DNA from: Azolla caroliniana
Taxonomy: Eukaryota > Polypodiophyta
Direction: 5' to 3'
DNA: 64,000 nt
Assembly (NCBI GenBank): GCA_043228905.1
Contig: JBHGNT010000007.1
Span: 17,856,001-17,920,000, forward strand
Shown here: positions 20,832 to 33,352 of the stretch, piece after piece
Position numbering within the stretch: the stretch's first letter is position 1
How the letters are laid out: every line of letters starts with the position of its first letter
The notes under the pieces: model-generated
What the model saw: only the letters and a program-made list of their open reading frames with translations
What the model was told of the DNA's origin: nothing
Database searches by the model: none
Made by a program: the position numbers and the translations under genes

Positions 20832-22060
20832 TGCACGTTCAATTGTTTTGAACAACTCTACATTCTAATATGACAATGACCATCACCATGGCCATCATCT
20901 TGCTCAATTATGATATTTATTTGAATCAGTCATGGTGTTTTCTTGCTCTATTATGGTGCCTTCTCTATCACCATCACCATAATCTTGATCAATCATGGCG
21001 CTTTTTTTCTCGAATACTATGGTGTTCACTACAATACCTCCTGATGCATCTGCATCTGCACCCTCATAATAATCCTGCTCAATTGTGGTACTTGTCAATC
21101 ATTGTATGTTCTTGCATAAGTATGGTGCCTTTTGATCAATCATGGTATTTCTCTGCACACAATCATCTTCAGCATCAGCTACCATGCTACTTTCAAATTT
21201 ATATGCTGGTGCTAAGAGATGGTATGCAGTAACCTCAATGAGATACAAGCTGCAGGACGGAATGGTGAGTGTGGGGTGATGAAAAAATGGGTTCTACCGT
21301 GCTTCTTTCAAATTTGTATGTGGATGCTAAGAGATGGGATGCGGTAACCTCAATAAGATGGATACAAGCTGCAGGATGGAATGGTGACTATGGGGTGATG
21401 CATGTTTAAGAGTTTTGAACAAAGCTACTTTCAAATATGACAATGACCATCACCATGGCCATAATCTCGCTCAGTTATGATATTTATTTGAATTGGTCAT
21501 GGTGTTTTCTTGCTCTATATGGTGTCTTCTCTATCTCCATCACCATAATCTTGATCAATCATGGTGTTTTTTTTCTCGATTACGGTGTTCACAACATTAC
21601 CTCCGGATGCATCTGCATCTGCACCATCATCATAATCCTGCTCAATGATGGTACCTAGCTCAATCATGGTATGTTCTTGCTCAAGTATGGTGCCTTTTGC
21701 TCAATCATGGTATGTTCTTGCTCAAGTATGGTGCCTTTTGCTCAATCATGGTATTTCTCTGCACACAATCATCTTTATCATTGGCACCACCAGAGTATTG
21801 CTTAATGATGGTACATTTTTGCTCATGATATGGTCTTGCTTAAATATGGGGATTTCTTGCTCAGACATGGTTATTGCTCTGCACATAGTCATCTTCATCA
21901 TCAGTACAGCCAGAGTATTTGCTCAATGATGATACATGCATGTTCGCTCAATCATTATGTTCTTGCTTGATAATGGTAGTTTTTGGGGCACATTCATCCT
22001 CATCATCACCACCAGTTTTGCTCAATTATGGTGAATTTTCTGCTGTTTCTTGATATTTCG
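20832..22060 (+). repeat. tandem copies of the PPR 3' end and CATGGT-rich 3' flank
   Basis: The last 32 PPR codons recur at about 21186-21281 and 21299-21401, and the following flank (ATGACAATGACCATCACCAT) recurs at 20872 and 21437, a period near 565 bp. The second copy keeps the frame and the same stop; the third has an insertion in it. The flank itself is built of degenerate short repeats of TTGCTCAATCATGGT, including two near-exact 45-bp units at about 21660-21750. Confidence 0.85.
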
Positions 22061-23560
22061 TTGGTATGTGCTCATCATGTCAATGTAATCATCATTCAAA
22101 TTTAAAGATAATTTTGAATGGCATCAAGCAAATGCAAAAGCAGGAAGAGGTTTGATTGAGATGATTGATCAATTCCAGCTTTCTCTACTAATGCCTGTAT
22201 CATGGCTTTATCTCAATCAATTCCCATTTGTATTCTCTCCCCATCAATCTCTTCTTTACACTTCATCAATCTCAAGAGGGTCTGGGAGATTGTCAACAGT
22301 GTGCGCTTTTCTTTATTTACTCTTCATCAATCTGGAGTGGTGTCAAACTAAAGGTTCCTTCGGGAGATCCCTCATGCATGACATAGTGCCAAGTGATCGC
22401 ATTGGCCATAATGTAGTAAGGTTCGGCTGCAGTGTTGATGAATGTGACATTGAGTTGATGAATGTGACATGTGGCTAGTTGTATATGATGTGATTTAAAA
22501 AGAAAATATGCAAAACTGGAGATGGGTATATACTATATATATACCCACATCTCAAATCATTACATTGTGCATAAATGCATATATAACGTAATGATTTGAT
22601 TGTAATTTGTTGCATAACACATTCCAATAAATTTGTTACTTGTTAAGCAAATGGAACGATTTTTTGACAAGTTTGAGTTGTTCAGCTAACAATCTAGTGT
22701 CGGAAACATACATATATAATATAGATATAGTTAATATGCACACAAGTAAGACTTGAGTTTGTATAGGGTGAGGGTATTAAATATGAATATGCATAAACAG
22801 AGAGCAGGTTTGAATATACATAGATGATTGTCTGCTACAAGGCTGTTACAAGTAAGGCTTTAGTTTGGAAAGGTTGATGGTATCATGATATAAATTATGC
22901 ATCAGCAGAATGCAGTTTTGGAATCTGGATATAGATGATTGTGTACTCTAATTCAATTATTTTAAATTCGTAACCAAATTTACGGGTTGCCACATAGTAA
23001 TGGATTTAAAATTCTTTCATATTACAAGATTTTTATTTAACAGATTTCAAATTGCATTTGTGATTTCAAGTATTCAGAATCACATTCTTTTACTAACAAG
23101 GTAACCAAATTTATGGGTTGCCACATTGTAATGGATTTAAAATTCTTTCATACTACAAGTTTTTTATTTCACAGATTTCAAATTGCATTTGTGATTTCAA
23201 GTATTCAGAATCACATTCTTTTACTAACAAGTTACCAAGCCGCTTGAATTCTGTGAACAATGCTGAAGTTAAAAAGTTGATATAACTGGTGGACATGTTA
23301 AATCAAGAACTTGGAGCAAGGGTTTTGCATCTGTGTGTGTGTGAGAGAGAGAGAGTTTCAGAAACTTGTTGAATGTAGTAAATAAAAGCGATGCACATTA
23401 GATCAGCTGAAGTGAATAAAAATATGTTCCTGCAAAATCTACAACTTCCATTTACGGTGAATTCAGTGTTTCAATTCATTCTCAAGATTGATAATATGGC
23501 AAAAAAATGAACAAGAAATTGTCCAATGCTCAATCATGGCTACAAAAACAAGAGTTGAGC
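22061..23560. other. AT-rich intergenic region
   Basis: No gene is supported. It contains a 131-bp direct repeat (annotated separately), a (GT)n(GA)n run at about 23330-23354, and otherwise plain AT-rich DNA. It may include the 3' flank of the minus-strand gene that ends at 23567. Confidence 0.5.
22970..23231. repeat. 131-bp tandem duplication
   Basis: Two copies, 22970-23100 and 23101-23231, begin GTAACCAAATTTA.GGGTTGC and end with TTCTTTTACTAACAAG. Only a few substitutions separate them, so the duplication is recent. Confidence 0.92.
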
Positions 23561-23566
23561 TCCTGA

Positions 23567-25908
23567 TCATTCGAATCTCTGGACAAGATTGTAGCCACGC
23601 TCGTGTTCCCATGCTCTTTGTGCCATCATAGTCAACGACGACCTCGCATCACGTTCATCCACGACTTCCCTCGAGAAAGGGATCCGAATCTCCACCAACT
23701 CCTGAGAGTTTGTAAGTATACTCATATCGAATCCAAGATGATCGACCCATGTTAATCGGGCTTCCTCTACCTGAGAGACCACAATGACAAATGCACCAAT
23801 TAGGTGAATACAATCAATTTCACAAACAACCCCAATACAAGGGGAATAATATCGGATGAATTTCACAAATAACACATGTTAATCAAACTTCCTCTACCCG
23901 AGACCACAATGACAAATACAACCACTTGGGTGAATAATATTAGTTGGACCACTTACCATAAGGTCGAGCTGAGCATAAACATTGCAAAACTGTCGTATAT
24001 CCTCCCAATGATTTCTGTTCATGTCTTCAACTATTTTCGCTGCACAGTCTCGAAGTGGATCCGCTGAAGCTTGCTCATATTCCAAGGTTGATACTACAGC
24101 ACTTGGCTGATAGAAGGTGAAAGGCACAACAAATTCAAGAATCCAAAAAGGATGAAAACCCTCGTATTTCGTTCACAAGACATGTTTTTCCAGAAACTTT
24201 CAATATTTACCTCACCATAATCCAATGAATGAAGGATACTTTCAATCTTCATGATATGGAAACAATCTCCATCCTTTGACTCTTCACCAAATCGTTTCTC
24301 CCAAACACCTCTTAGTTTCTGTCCAATCATTCAATGCATTGCCATTTAAGTTTATCTATGCAATATGTTAGGAACGCGTAGTTAAAATTGAAGTAATTTT
24401 AACATTATATTTTGTGAAAAACAAAAGTTATGGTTACAAATTTGCAATCCAAGTAAAATACCTCTTCTTGCATACATATTGGGCACAACAAACACTGTTA
24501 AGTGGAACAATTTTCATGGGTTTCAGTTCAAATATGGGGTGGCAAGGTTCCACAAGTTAATGTTCCATGCAATCGATAGTAATCAATTGCATAAAAAATG
24601 CTATGAGACATACAGAAGAACTCGATATTATTAAAAGGAACCTAAAAACTACTTAAAAACTAACCTAAAAACTACTTAAAAAAACTAACTTTATTCACAA
24701 ACAAAGATTGTGAGCAATAGAAAAAGAAAGAATGTGTGGGCACATACAGATACATAATACACACACACACACACACACACACATGTGTGTGTGTGTGTGT
24801 GCATGAATCCCACCTCATTTAATATAGCATCTTCTACTCTTGAAACTCGTCCTTTAAATGTGCATTGCGTCTTACGATGCCCACGGTGCTCAATCTGGTA
24901 CCTCAAAACAACAATAAAAACAAGGTTATAACATTTACAGTTTGTAATATGTATCTCATACAATTTCATTCCAATGCTTGGGATTCTCAATAGTCACACA
25001 CCAGATAGCCTATATACATGTATAACAAGCTCATTATCGCACTGAGATGCATGAGTGTGCGCATATATGTATATGTATGCACATATGTATGTATAATATA
25101 TAATATAACATGTATATGAGCTTATGTATGGATGAATACTCACACCATTGATGAGTTTTTCACACTGAGTGTGTATGCATATACAGCCACATTTTTATAT
25201 GTGCTTATATCTACAGAATATTTCATTCCCTTCCTTTAGAGGAGAGGAAAGGTCCGAAAACTTGTTTGCCTGCGTGAAAATAAATCTTTTGATTACATTA
25301 AAACTTTCACATTATCTACTACTTACTTCAATATGCAAGCAATACCATCTATTACACAACTCTGATCTTTTGTGCTACAAATTAGATGCATTTTAAATAA
25401 ATTTTAGCAACATACATAGGTATTATGTACACATAATTTGAAAGAGGAATTTGGATAGAACACAGACCTGTATATGCAAGCTACATCTACAATCAGATTG
25501 TAGGTATTTGCTATGGAGGTGAGACGGATGCAGGTTGAAGACAGGGGAGCCATGTTCTGCTTCGACCGCGAATCGCACTGACGATCCGAAAGGCCATCCA
25601 TCAGGAATAGAAGAAGTACAGAGAACGCCTTCATTGCACACATCTACCAGTGTTCTTGCTTCCTCTGCCGAAGAGGGTCTTTTCTGAGTACGAGAAGAGG
25701 AGGAGGAGGAGGAGGAGGAAGGGGAAGAGGAAGAAAGCGTCTGTGCTCTGAGAATGCGGAGTAATGGCGGAGCTCTGACGGAGTTAAGGTGCGTACAGGG
25801 TAATGAGTGAGGGCGAGGGAAACATGAGTTGGGTCCATGACAGAGTGAAGAAGAAGAAGAAGAAGAAAGAGGAGGTATGGTGATGGATCCTCCTCCTATG
25901 AGAGCCAT
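23567..25908 (-). CDS. chloroplast PNPOx-like split-barrel protein with DUF2470-type C-terminus, five exons
   Basis: Exons on the minus strand: 25908-25468, 24894-24814, 24318-24211, 24106-23957 and 23770-23567, all joined in phase 0 with GT-AG borders; total 327 residues. Exon 1 has a Ser-rich plastid transit-like leader, then the flavin split-barrel start (SSAEEARTLVDVC; CTSSIPDGWPFGSSVRFAVE). Exons 2-3 continue the barrel (SLHIQ/IEHRGHRK; KLRGVWEKRFGEE). Exons 4-5 carry the C-terminal domain (DPLRDCAAKIVEDMNRNHWE; TWVDHLGFDM; IRIPFSREVVDERDARSS). This order matches plant pyridoxamine-phosphate-oxidase-like proteins of unknown substrate; haem or flavin binding is inferred from the fold only. 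No break is seen. The model rests on conserved residues, not transcripts. Confidence 0.88.
23748..23945 (-). repeat. duplicated intron 4/exon 5 junction
   Basis: About 60 bp around the exon 5 acceptor (23748-23812) recur at 23873-23937 within intron 4. In the duplicate the acceptor TCTCAG/GTAGAGG reads TCGG/GTAGAGG, so the AG is lost while the exon-like bases remain. Confidence 0.8.
24756..24801. repeat. (AC)n(GT)n palindromic microsatellite in intron 2
   Basis: A run of AC repeats is followed at once by CATG and a run of GT repeats, forming a near-perfect inverted repeat inside the second intron of the PNPOx-like gene. Confidence 0.9.
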
Positions 25909-26309
25909 GGTTTGCGAGTGAATGAATGTAAAGCTAGAAACAGAGTATGTATGTACATATAGAGAAACAGAGTATGTATAGAGGAACAGAGTATGTACAT
26001 ATAGAGAAACAGAGTATCTACATATAGAAAGAAAGAAAGAAAGAAAGATATATTAACGTCTTCTAAGGCCAAAATTGGCCCATGAGACAAATGGTGTACA
26101 ACAAAAATGGGATATTTACCCATTCATCGAAAGTAAAAATAAAAATAAGATAAAATAGAGTTTAAGCTAAATAGTTCTAAGAAAACAACAAACATGTTCT
26201 ATATAAAAAACATGTTCTACAATGAGAATGATTCTATAGAGAAACAGAGTATGTATAGAAACAGAGTATGTATAGAGAAACAGAGTATGTATGTATAGAG
26301 AAACAGAGA
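25909..26309. repeat. promoter-side minisatellite (AGAGAAACAGAGTATGTAT)
   Basis: Upstream of the PNPOx-like gene, AGAGAAACAGAGTATGTA(TGTAT) repeats at 25936-26030 and again at 26236-26309, with an (AAAG)n run between. No TATA box can be placed with confidence. The second block abuts the MULE end. Confidence 0.8.
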
Positions 26310-26380
26310 GCTCTCTAACTACTACCAAATATTTAAGAGGGCTAAGTGAGGGAATCGCGGAGAGGGACATTGCAGGTCGC
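26310..26380 (+). repeat. left TIR of the MULE
   Basis: Pairs with the reverse complement of 33439-33510, about 75% identical by eye with small gaps. Confidence 0.75.
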
Positions 26381-26436
26381 ACCGCTGATGGCGCGTTCGA
26401 TCTCCACCGTCCAAGATGGTTAAAAAGCTGACAGCC

Positions 26437-26695
26437 TCTGTCACCAGGAGCTCGACTCTGTGTAAAGGAGCCCGACTCTCTGACAACCTCTTTGTGAAAA
26501 GGAGCCCGACTCTGTCAAAAGGAACCCCGCTGTCAGACAGCCCCTGTACACAGGAGCCCGACTTTGTCAGAAGGAGCCCCGTTGTCTGACAAGCTGTCAG
26601 TAAGAAGGAGCCCGGCTCTGTCAAAAGGAGCCCCGCAGTTTGACAACCTTTGTCATCAGGAGCCCGACCGACTCAGGGAAGGAGCTCGACTTAAA
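26437..26695 (+). repeat. subterminal array of GGAGCCCGACTC, left end
   Basis: About ten copies of GGAGCCCGACTC or close variants (GGAGCTCGACT, GGAGCCCCG) are spaced every 20-33 bp, separated by CTGTCAAAA or TGACAACCT-like spacers. Such arrays near transposon ends often bind transposase; that is inference here. Confidence 0.88.
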
Positions 26696-26874
26696 AACAA
26701 ACATCAAAAACTCCAAAAAATGGTAAGTGTACCACAAATATTTGCCATGAAAATGATCATAAAATTTCTCAAAAAAACCTAAAGATTCAAATAACAAGTC
26801 TTACATAAAATATTAAAACGTCAAATGTTGACAACCCTAAAATGAAATATGAATATACACGTTACATATTAAGA

Positions 26875-29720
26875 TTATGGCTCATGTCGGGATGATTGCA
26901 AGATGCAACCACAATTTTTACATGTAACATTCGAGTCCCTTGAAGTCAAGGTCAACCCATCGCAGCGCAAACACCGAACCTTCTCATGGTCACCTATTGG
27001 CAATCGCCTCCTAGCCCAACTTGTACCTCTTTGTAGTTTTTCGGAGTGGGATTTGGAAGTGTCTGGGGAGCTACCAGTAAGTTCTTGCGAGATGTCTATT
27101 GTTGCACTTCTTTTGGCACCGATTTGTTGGTTGCGACTTATTGATCTGCCATCTTCTTGATTGGTTGATTTTGGTGCACCAACGCGATACACCTTCTCAA
27201 CCACATCTTCCACTGTTTGTATACCTTTGACAATAGTTGCACGGTTGAAGGTTCCTAACCCTTGCTCGAGACATTGAAGTGCTTTCACGACCGTTTGTAT
27301 TTTGGACTTGAATGATTCAATCTCGGATGTTGTGGGGTTTGTCTCCTCGACTCGTTCTACCTCTACCTCCACTACTATTTCTATATTATGGTCCATTCGC
27401 ATTTGGGTCACGTGATCTATAAAAGGCAATGAGCCACATAAATGTGGCATATGCCTCTCAATAATCATTCGGATACCGAGTAAATGCTTACATTTACTCG
27501 CAATGTCTTGGCAATCACAATATGAACATTGGAGTGAGACATTATACCATACAGTGGGAGTCCTCATGCTCAAGATTCTAAACCAATATTGGGCCTCGTC
27601 GACAATTTCCATTGTGGAAGTATCATCGACATACCTTTCCAATATTCTCTCCGCTTCTTTAAGTTGGGACCTTTGATCCCTACAATTCACACGGGGTGCA
27701 AACCAACCACTCTCACATATTTCTTGTCGTTGCTTGTACCACTCTATTACTGTTCCTCCTATGCAAGTGCCAGTTTCACTGTCCCCGATTAAGACATGTA
27801 GAAGGTCGATAATTGATTGGTTTATTCTTCCTCTCAAGGCAGTATACTTGATAAACTGCCAATGTCTTTCCACAATATTGGTAGTGTCAACGTGTCCATA
27901 GTTGAACATTCTACCAAACTTGGGCCAGAGTTTCCTCCACACACATGTCAGACCACACCATCCTCCTTCTATATATTGCCAAACATCGGGCTTGTCTGCA
28001 TATTCTACCTTTAACTCCTCACACATCGCATTGAATGTGGATTCAGTAATGCATTGCATCAGTTGGCACGTTCATTGATAACGATGGCTTCTCTGAGTTG
28101 CACTTACTTTTGGCAACAAGTTGTCCACCCATGACTTTTTTGCATGAAACTGACACAACAGAAGTCGACAATGTGTTTGCGACCGTTGCCCATTTACAAC
28201 AATTCAAGATTGATGGTCTATTGCAACCATATTAGTTATGGCATTATATGATGTCCAACATTTATCAATCACTATCACATTTGGCCTCACTGTGGGCATC
28301 CTTGCGAATATGATTCTCAAACAAGTTTCTAATGCGACTTGCTCATGGTTTGACCCCTTATCAGAACTACAAAGCATGTACCATAATGGGATCCCAATTC
28401 CCATGGCGTTGGGGGCAACTGCTGCATATAATGGTAGCCCGAATTGGTTTGTTTTAAATGTCGAGTCAATTGCCCAAGAGTTGTTTAGGGTCAACTGCTC
28501 ACACATTTCCAACATCCATTGATCTTGAAGTATCAAGATAAATGGTTGTTTGGCGGGAGATCCTGGTTCACCAGGTAGGTAGGGTTGAACATGAGCGACT
28601 TTCCCAAGATCTCGAAGTGCATAGGCATCTTGCATCATCAAAGCTCAATCAACCTTAGTCATGGCACTCCCGAATTTTAACCTATTTGCTATGTTATGGA
28701 CCTCCTTTGGTATCATAAAGAACCGATAGCTAACAAGCTCTAATGGACTAGCCTTGGACTTATGATATGCTTCCTTACGCATGCTCATTCGTGCCACATG
28801 CCTTGCACACCCAACATCAAATAGGTCATCTTTGCAACAACTTATGACATTGGGGTGTACTGGCAAGTGGTACACATCCAACCTACTACATGGTACATGA
28901 CCACTATGAGGTCCATATATTGAAATGGTAAGTGTCTCATTGTCAACACCGTCATTCATTCTAACGTCCACATGGAATGTGCACCCACATCGGGGTGTGC
29001 ACATGCGTCATGTCCTAGCACAATGTCAACTATACCTAGTCACATGCATACCCTTCTTGACTCCTTTCCTTAAATGTGTCTGGTTTTTGGTTTGCAAATC
29101 TGTGAGCACATAATCTAACTGGTGGGTTTCTACCTTGATCACTTCTATGGGTAGGGTCTTGTTATATTTGGCCATGCTTGATCCCAAAACTTCTATCGGG
29201 TCGACCTTCGATACCATTTGCCAACCACAACTTGTAATGAGTGCTTTTACGTACTCCGGTGGGATGCCATAATCACGTACATCAGTCGCATAAACTAGCT
29301 TTAACTCTTTAAGAGTCTTTGAAAACGTGTGTCACCATGTGATGCTAATACTACTTCCCTCCATTTGTCAACGTATAATACTTGAAGATTAGGTGATGCT
29401 TTAAGGTAAATTGCACTCTCATTCCCGAGTATGAGACGACTCTTCATGTGCCTCCATGCATGAAGTGAAAGAGGTGCTCCCCTTGTGACATCACGTAATG
29501 CTTCCAATGTTACCTTAACTTGTCCTAATAAATCTTTAACCATCAAATTATACGTACCTCTTGAAAATGCAAAATACTTGGGGGAACAATACATGAAGGG
29601 ATCGACCGCCTCATCCTCACGATCGGAATCTGATGACTCAAAAGGAATCTCCAATTCGTCCTCAGATACAAACGATGCATTGGATGACCATGACGTATCC
29701 TCCGATTCATCTTCCGACAT
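26875..29720 (-). pseudogene. MULE transposase, broken
   Basis: The likely start is MSEDESED at 29720, giving an acidic Ser-rich N-terminus, then YFAFSRGTYNLMVKDLLGQV. After frameshifts and stops (29300-29005, 28644, 28100) come a Cys/His-rich DNA-binding-like part (CGCTFHVDVRMND; GPHSGHVPCSRLDVYH), the DDE-fold transposase domain at 28641-28204 (SWAIDSTFKTNQFGLPLY; MLCSSDKGSNHE; VIVIDKC), then an intact 394-codon C-terminal part (28059-26875) with NIVERHWQF, a SWIM zinc finger (CDCQDIASKCKHL) and a final CLRC...CKNC zinc ribbon. MULE transposases cut and move the element. This copy cannot make a full protein. Confidence 0.85.
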
Positions 29721-30111
29721 GGCGAAGACATCATATTGTGCTCTCCATAGCAAATACAATATGATCCAGAATGCCAGTGATTGAGGTGAATTAAGTGAAT
29801 GTGAGAGATTATGCAAATGAATGAAGTGAATGAATTCAAATAATTCACATGAATGGAGTGGATTATTTCAGCTCTTCTTCAATGATTTAGTTAGAGAATG
29901 TTTAGGGCTATTAGTGAACAATCGAGAATGAGGGTGAATGAAATGAGTGCGAGTGATTAATAGACTATTAAGGAAGGGAATGAGTTCAATCCTTAGTGAA
30001 TGAGTCTACCTCTTAGTGCATGCTACTGAATTTGATGAATCAATTTGCTATAGTCGTTAGTATGATCATTGAAACGCCATCATTACACATAATTTGGCAA
30101 TTGACTATTAA

Positions 30112-30235
30112 TGAGTCGGGCTCCCTTTTTGAAATGAGTCGGGCTCCTCATTAATCAGTCGGGCTCCCTCTTTTGGAACGAGTCGGGCTCCTCGTTAATC
30201 AGTCGGGTTCCTCATTAATTAGTCGGGCTCCCTAC
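30112..30235 (-). repeat. internal block of GAGTCGGGCTCC
   Basis: Six copies of the subterminal motif, in the same orientation as at the right end, lie between the two genes. The relative at 44460-49400 has a diverged block at the same place (46515-46580). Confidence 0.85.
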
Positions 30236-30399
30236 ACCAAAAAAATTTGTACATTGCTTTCTCTACCTTCTCCATTATTGACTATTATTGCATTGTCTAG
30301 TATTGCTTTGTCGGCAATCTCTATTATTGACTAGTATTGCATTATTGTACATTGCTTTTGAATAAGATTCACATTGAGTCACACACTATTTAGAATGAG

Positions 30400-30850
30400 A
30401 TTCAAATTGAGTCATATACAACCAGAATGTACATCAAATTGAGTCATATACAACCAGAATGAGATTCAAATAATAGGACTCACAACCAGAATGAGATTCA
30501 AATAATAAGACTCACAACCAGAATGAGATTCAAATAATAGGACTCACAAACAGAATGAGATTCAAATAATAAGACTCACAACCAAAATGAGATTCAAATA
30601 ATAGGACTCACAACCTAAATGAGATTCAAATAATAAGACTCACAACTAGAATGAGATTCAAATAATAAGACTCACAACCAGAATGAGATTCAAATAATAA
30701 GACTCACAACTAGAATGAGATTTAACTAATAAGACTCACAACCAGAATGTACATCAAATTGAGTCATATACAACCAGAATGAGATTCAAATAATACGACT
30801 CACAACCAGAATGTACATCAAATTGAGTCATATACAACCAAAATGAGATT
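30400..30850. repeat. 32-bp minisatellite
   Basis: About 14 copies of AACCAGAATGAGATTCAAAT followed by AATAGGACTCAC, with a variant AACCAGAATGTACATCAAAT. It lies between the two MULE genes. No coding potential. Confidence 0.95.
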
Positions 30851-30974
30851 CAACTATTTACCAGATATTACAAAAAAGTTGGCAATTCGCATGAGATAGT
30901 AAATCGAGATCATATGTTTGATGTTACAAAGTACAACATGCTAGTGATTAAAATAACCCTATACCTAGAGTCCT

Positions 30975-32172
30975 TCGTGTCCATTTTGCCATGATTTTCC
31001 GAAGGAGCTCTACGTCTTCGAATCCAAACCATTGCTCCCTGCCCTACACCACAAGATGCCATCAACCTAAGCCCTTACAAAAACAAATGCTCAAATTCAA
31101 TTCTCATAAATACTTACAAATTGATCGGACTCAAATCCTTGAATGAACTCCTCGACCAACATTCGAATGGTTTGCATCACGTAATACCCATAATCCGTCC
31201 CATTAGGTTGGGTTGGGATATGCAATACCTGGAATCGCTCGTTGTTGATGATGCAATGGTCGTGTGTGGCGCTAGAGATATGTCGTACAACCACATAAGA
31301 TGCACACATAAGATGCACACAAGATGCACACATAATCATAAACCATACTTACATAAGCTTCAAACACAACCACAATCTTCAACTTCAATTTTGCCATCCT
31401 ATGCTCCTTTCCCTCGTCATACCTGGCCATCTCTTGGCTGACGAATTGGGTAATGAAATCGGCCTCCTTGGATGTTCAAAGTGCGTCCGGAGTGGCTTTG
31501 AAGATCTGAATCGTTCTTGTGCTCAAATTTCTCATGTGTGATTGGCGTGATCTGTTGTACTTTAGCTCCGGATCCAAAAAACGCTTTTTTGATCATTGTC
31601 TTTCGTAGTGGCTGAAGAATGACGTGGTTGTACTCCTCATGGAGGTCGATTGCTCTTCTTCTTCTATCTTTAGCCCCCGAAGCAATACTACACGGATGCC
31701 ATGTGCCTTCTGTAAGTGAGTCTCCATGTCAGTTTTTTTGCGAAACCATCGTACCTCTTTTCTACATGAATCTCCAACGATACATGTGCGACATTTGATA
31801 CCTGTTGAGTCTCTTCCCGCCTTGAAGAGGGACATAGGGTCCATATACTTACTTCAATAATGATTATAAGAATGTACATCAACTCACCATTTACATTGAT
31901 ATCTTCAACACCTGGCCCCACGTCATGTATGGGGTTCGTATCCATGTTCGAGTCTTTAGTAATGATGTTTTCAGCATCCATATTGTTGGATTTGGGGCAC
32001 CTAGCACCCTTTCTTACAAAAACCCTAAACCATCATTCAAGTTAGCACACAAACATCACTATTTATACATAATATATACTTGAGAAATGATTCAGGCCAT
32101 ACCTCCCTTCATAGTGTATTGTTTCACCCAATCCGCATCAAAATCTATGAAGGTCTTGGACTGACTAGCCAT
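30975..32172 (-). pseudogene. MULE-borne BED-type zinc finger / Ulp1-like protease gene, broken
   Basis: Exon 1 (32172-32103) starts MASQSKTFIDFDADW and ends at a GT donor; exon 2 (about 32024-31888) reads FVRKGARCPKSNNMDAEN to GVEDINVN. A zinc-finger segment at 31844-31680 reads CRTC... then METHLQKAHG, like a BED finger. Later parts read HRMAKLKLKIVVVFEAY (31420-31350), IPTQPNGTDYGYYVMQTIRM (31222-31160) and REQWFGFEDVELLRKIMAKW (about 31050-30985). QPNGTDYG matches the Ulp1/C48 motif in which the Tyr position is normally the catalytic Cys, so the enzyme is dead here. Exon 1 also lost one base relative to the copy at 43380-43310. Ulp1-type genes are known in some plant MULEs (Kaonashi type). 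Confidence 0.65.
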
Positions 32173-33298
32173 TTGTACAAAACACATACCATCTTCAAAA
32201 ACCACCAATGGATCTACGATCATATTTGGACATCTAAAAATGACTTAGAATTACTACTAATTGTATCAATCTTACTTTATAAGACATCCCAAACTAACTT
32301 GAATGGTTTTTATAAATCAAATTGATGCAAAAGATTGACCCCTTCATTTGTAAGGATAATAATCACATCACTTTCATTGCTTCCAATTGTTAAGCTTTTC
32401 AAATTAAGAATGCAACCAAATGTAGAGACAAGAAGAATTTATTAAGGGTCTTCAGGACCATGATTATGTTATGACCATAGAGAAGCTCATTGTGGTTGCT
32501 TTAATGGACAACTTAAACACTTAACCTATCATACTTCAAACTATGCAAGACAACAATTACATGACTATGCCATGCTCATAGAGAAGCTCATCATCATATT
32601 GTACGAACAATCTAAACACTTCAGATTATGTGAGAGAACAATTTCATCATGATCCTATCCTTCACCATATTATCATATTGAGGAGTTTATGGACTCTATG
32701 TTTTGTTTAGGTTTTTTCTTATTACCTAAGTTTGTCAAGAGTATGTCACCAACTTGAGAAGGAAGTATTGCAACATGGCCAAAACTGGAGAAGACTATTT
32801 TTGTCTGGGTTGATTGAATACAAAATGGAGTAGGATACACCATAAGAACATTATTGTTATCTCATGGAGGATTTTAAGTAATGTAGTTGTTGTCACATTA
32901 GCATGCATAACCTTCTAAGTAGTTCCTCATTCATCAAAAAACATAGTACATAGAAACGTTGTGAATAAGCTTAACGGCTAGAAAGACTGGTTTAGGATAG
33001 ATATCATATAAAAAAATTTCTCCAACAATTCCAAGAGAAAAATACACGGGCATGTCATCTTCAGTAAATAGGATGAGATTTCTGAGCTTTCACAAATTGA
33101 ACACACAAATATTAAGCAATTCATAAATAGACAGGAAATATGATACATACCTCTAGACAACAGGTAAGCAGGTGCTTGCGGACAATAGGACAGCAGGTGG
33201 TGCGCCTCGCTCCTAAACCCTAAAGCCTAAACCTCTGTCTACCTGTTTGTAAACAGGCAAAAATGACAGGTATGGGTTTTTATACTCAATCCCATTCA

Positions 33299-33352
33299 TA
33301 GAGTCGGGCTCCCTTTCACAGAGTCGGGCTCCTTCTTTAATGAGTCAGGCTC
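33299..33352 (-). repeat. subterminal array of GAGTCGGGCTCC, right end
   Basis: Three copies, inverted relative to the left-end array. Confidence 0.88.

Noticed and set aside
25896-26382. Leu/Tyr-rich minus-strand frames upstream of the PNPOx-like gene
   Set aside because: Translations of the AGAGAAACAGAGTATGTAT minisatellite.
30400-30850. Regular 32-bp repeats, CRISPR-like at a glance
   Set aside because: Repeats are contiguous with no unique spacers, and this is plant DNA inside a MULE; it is a minisatellite.
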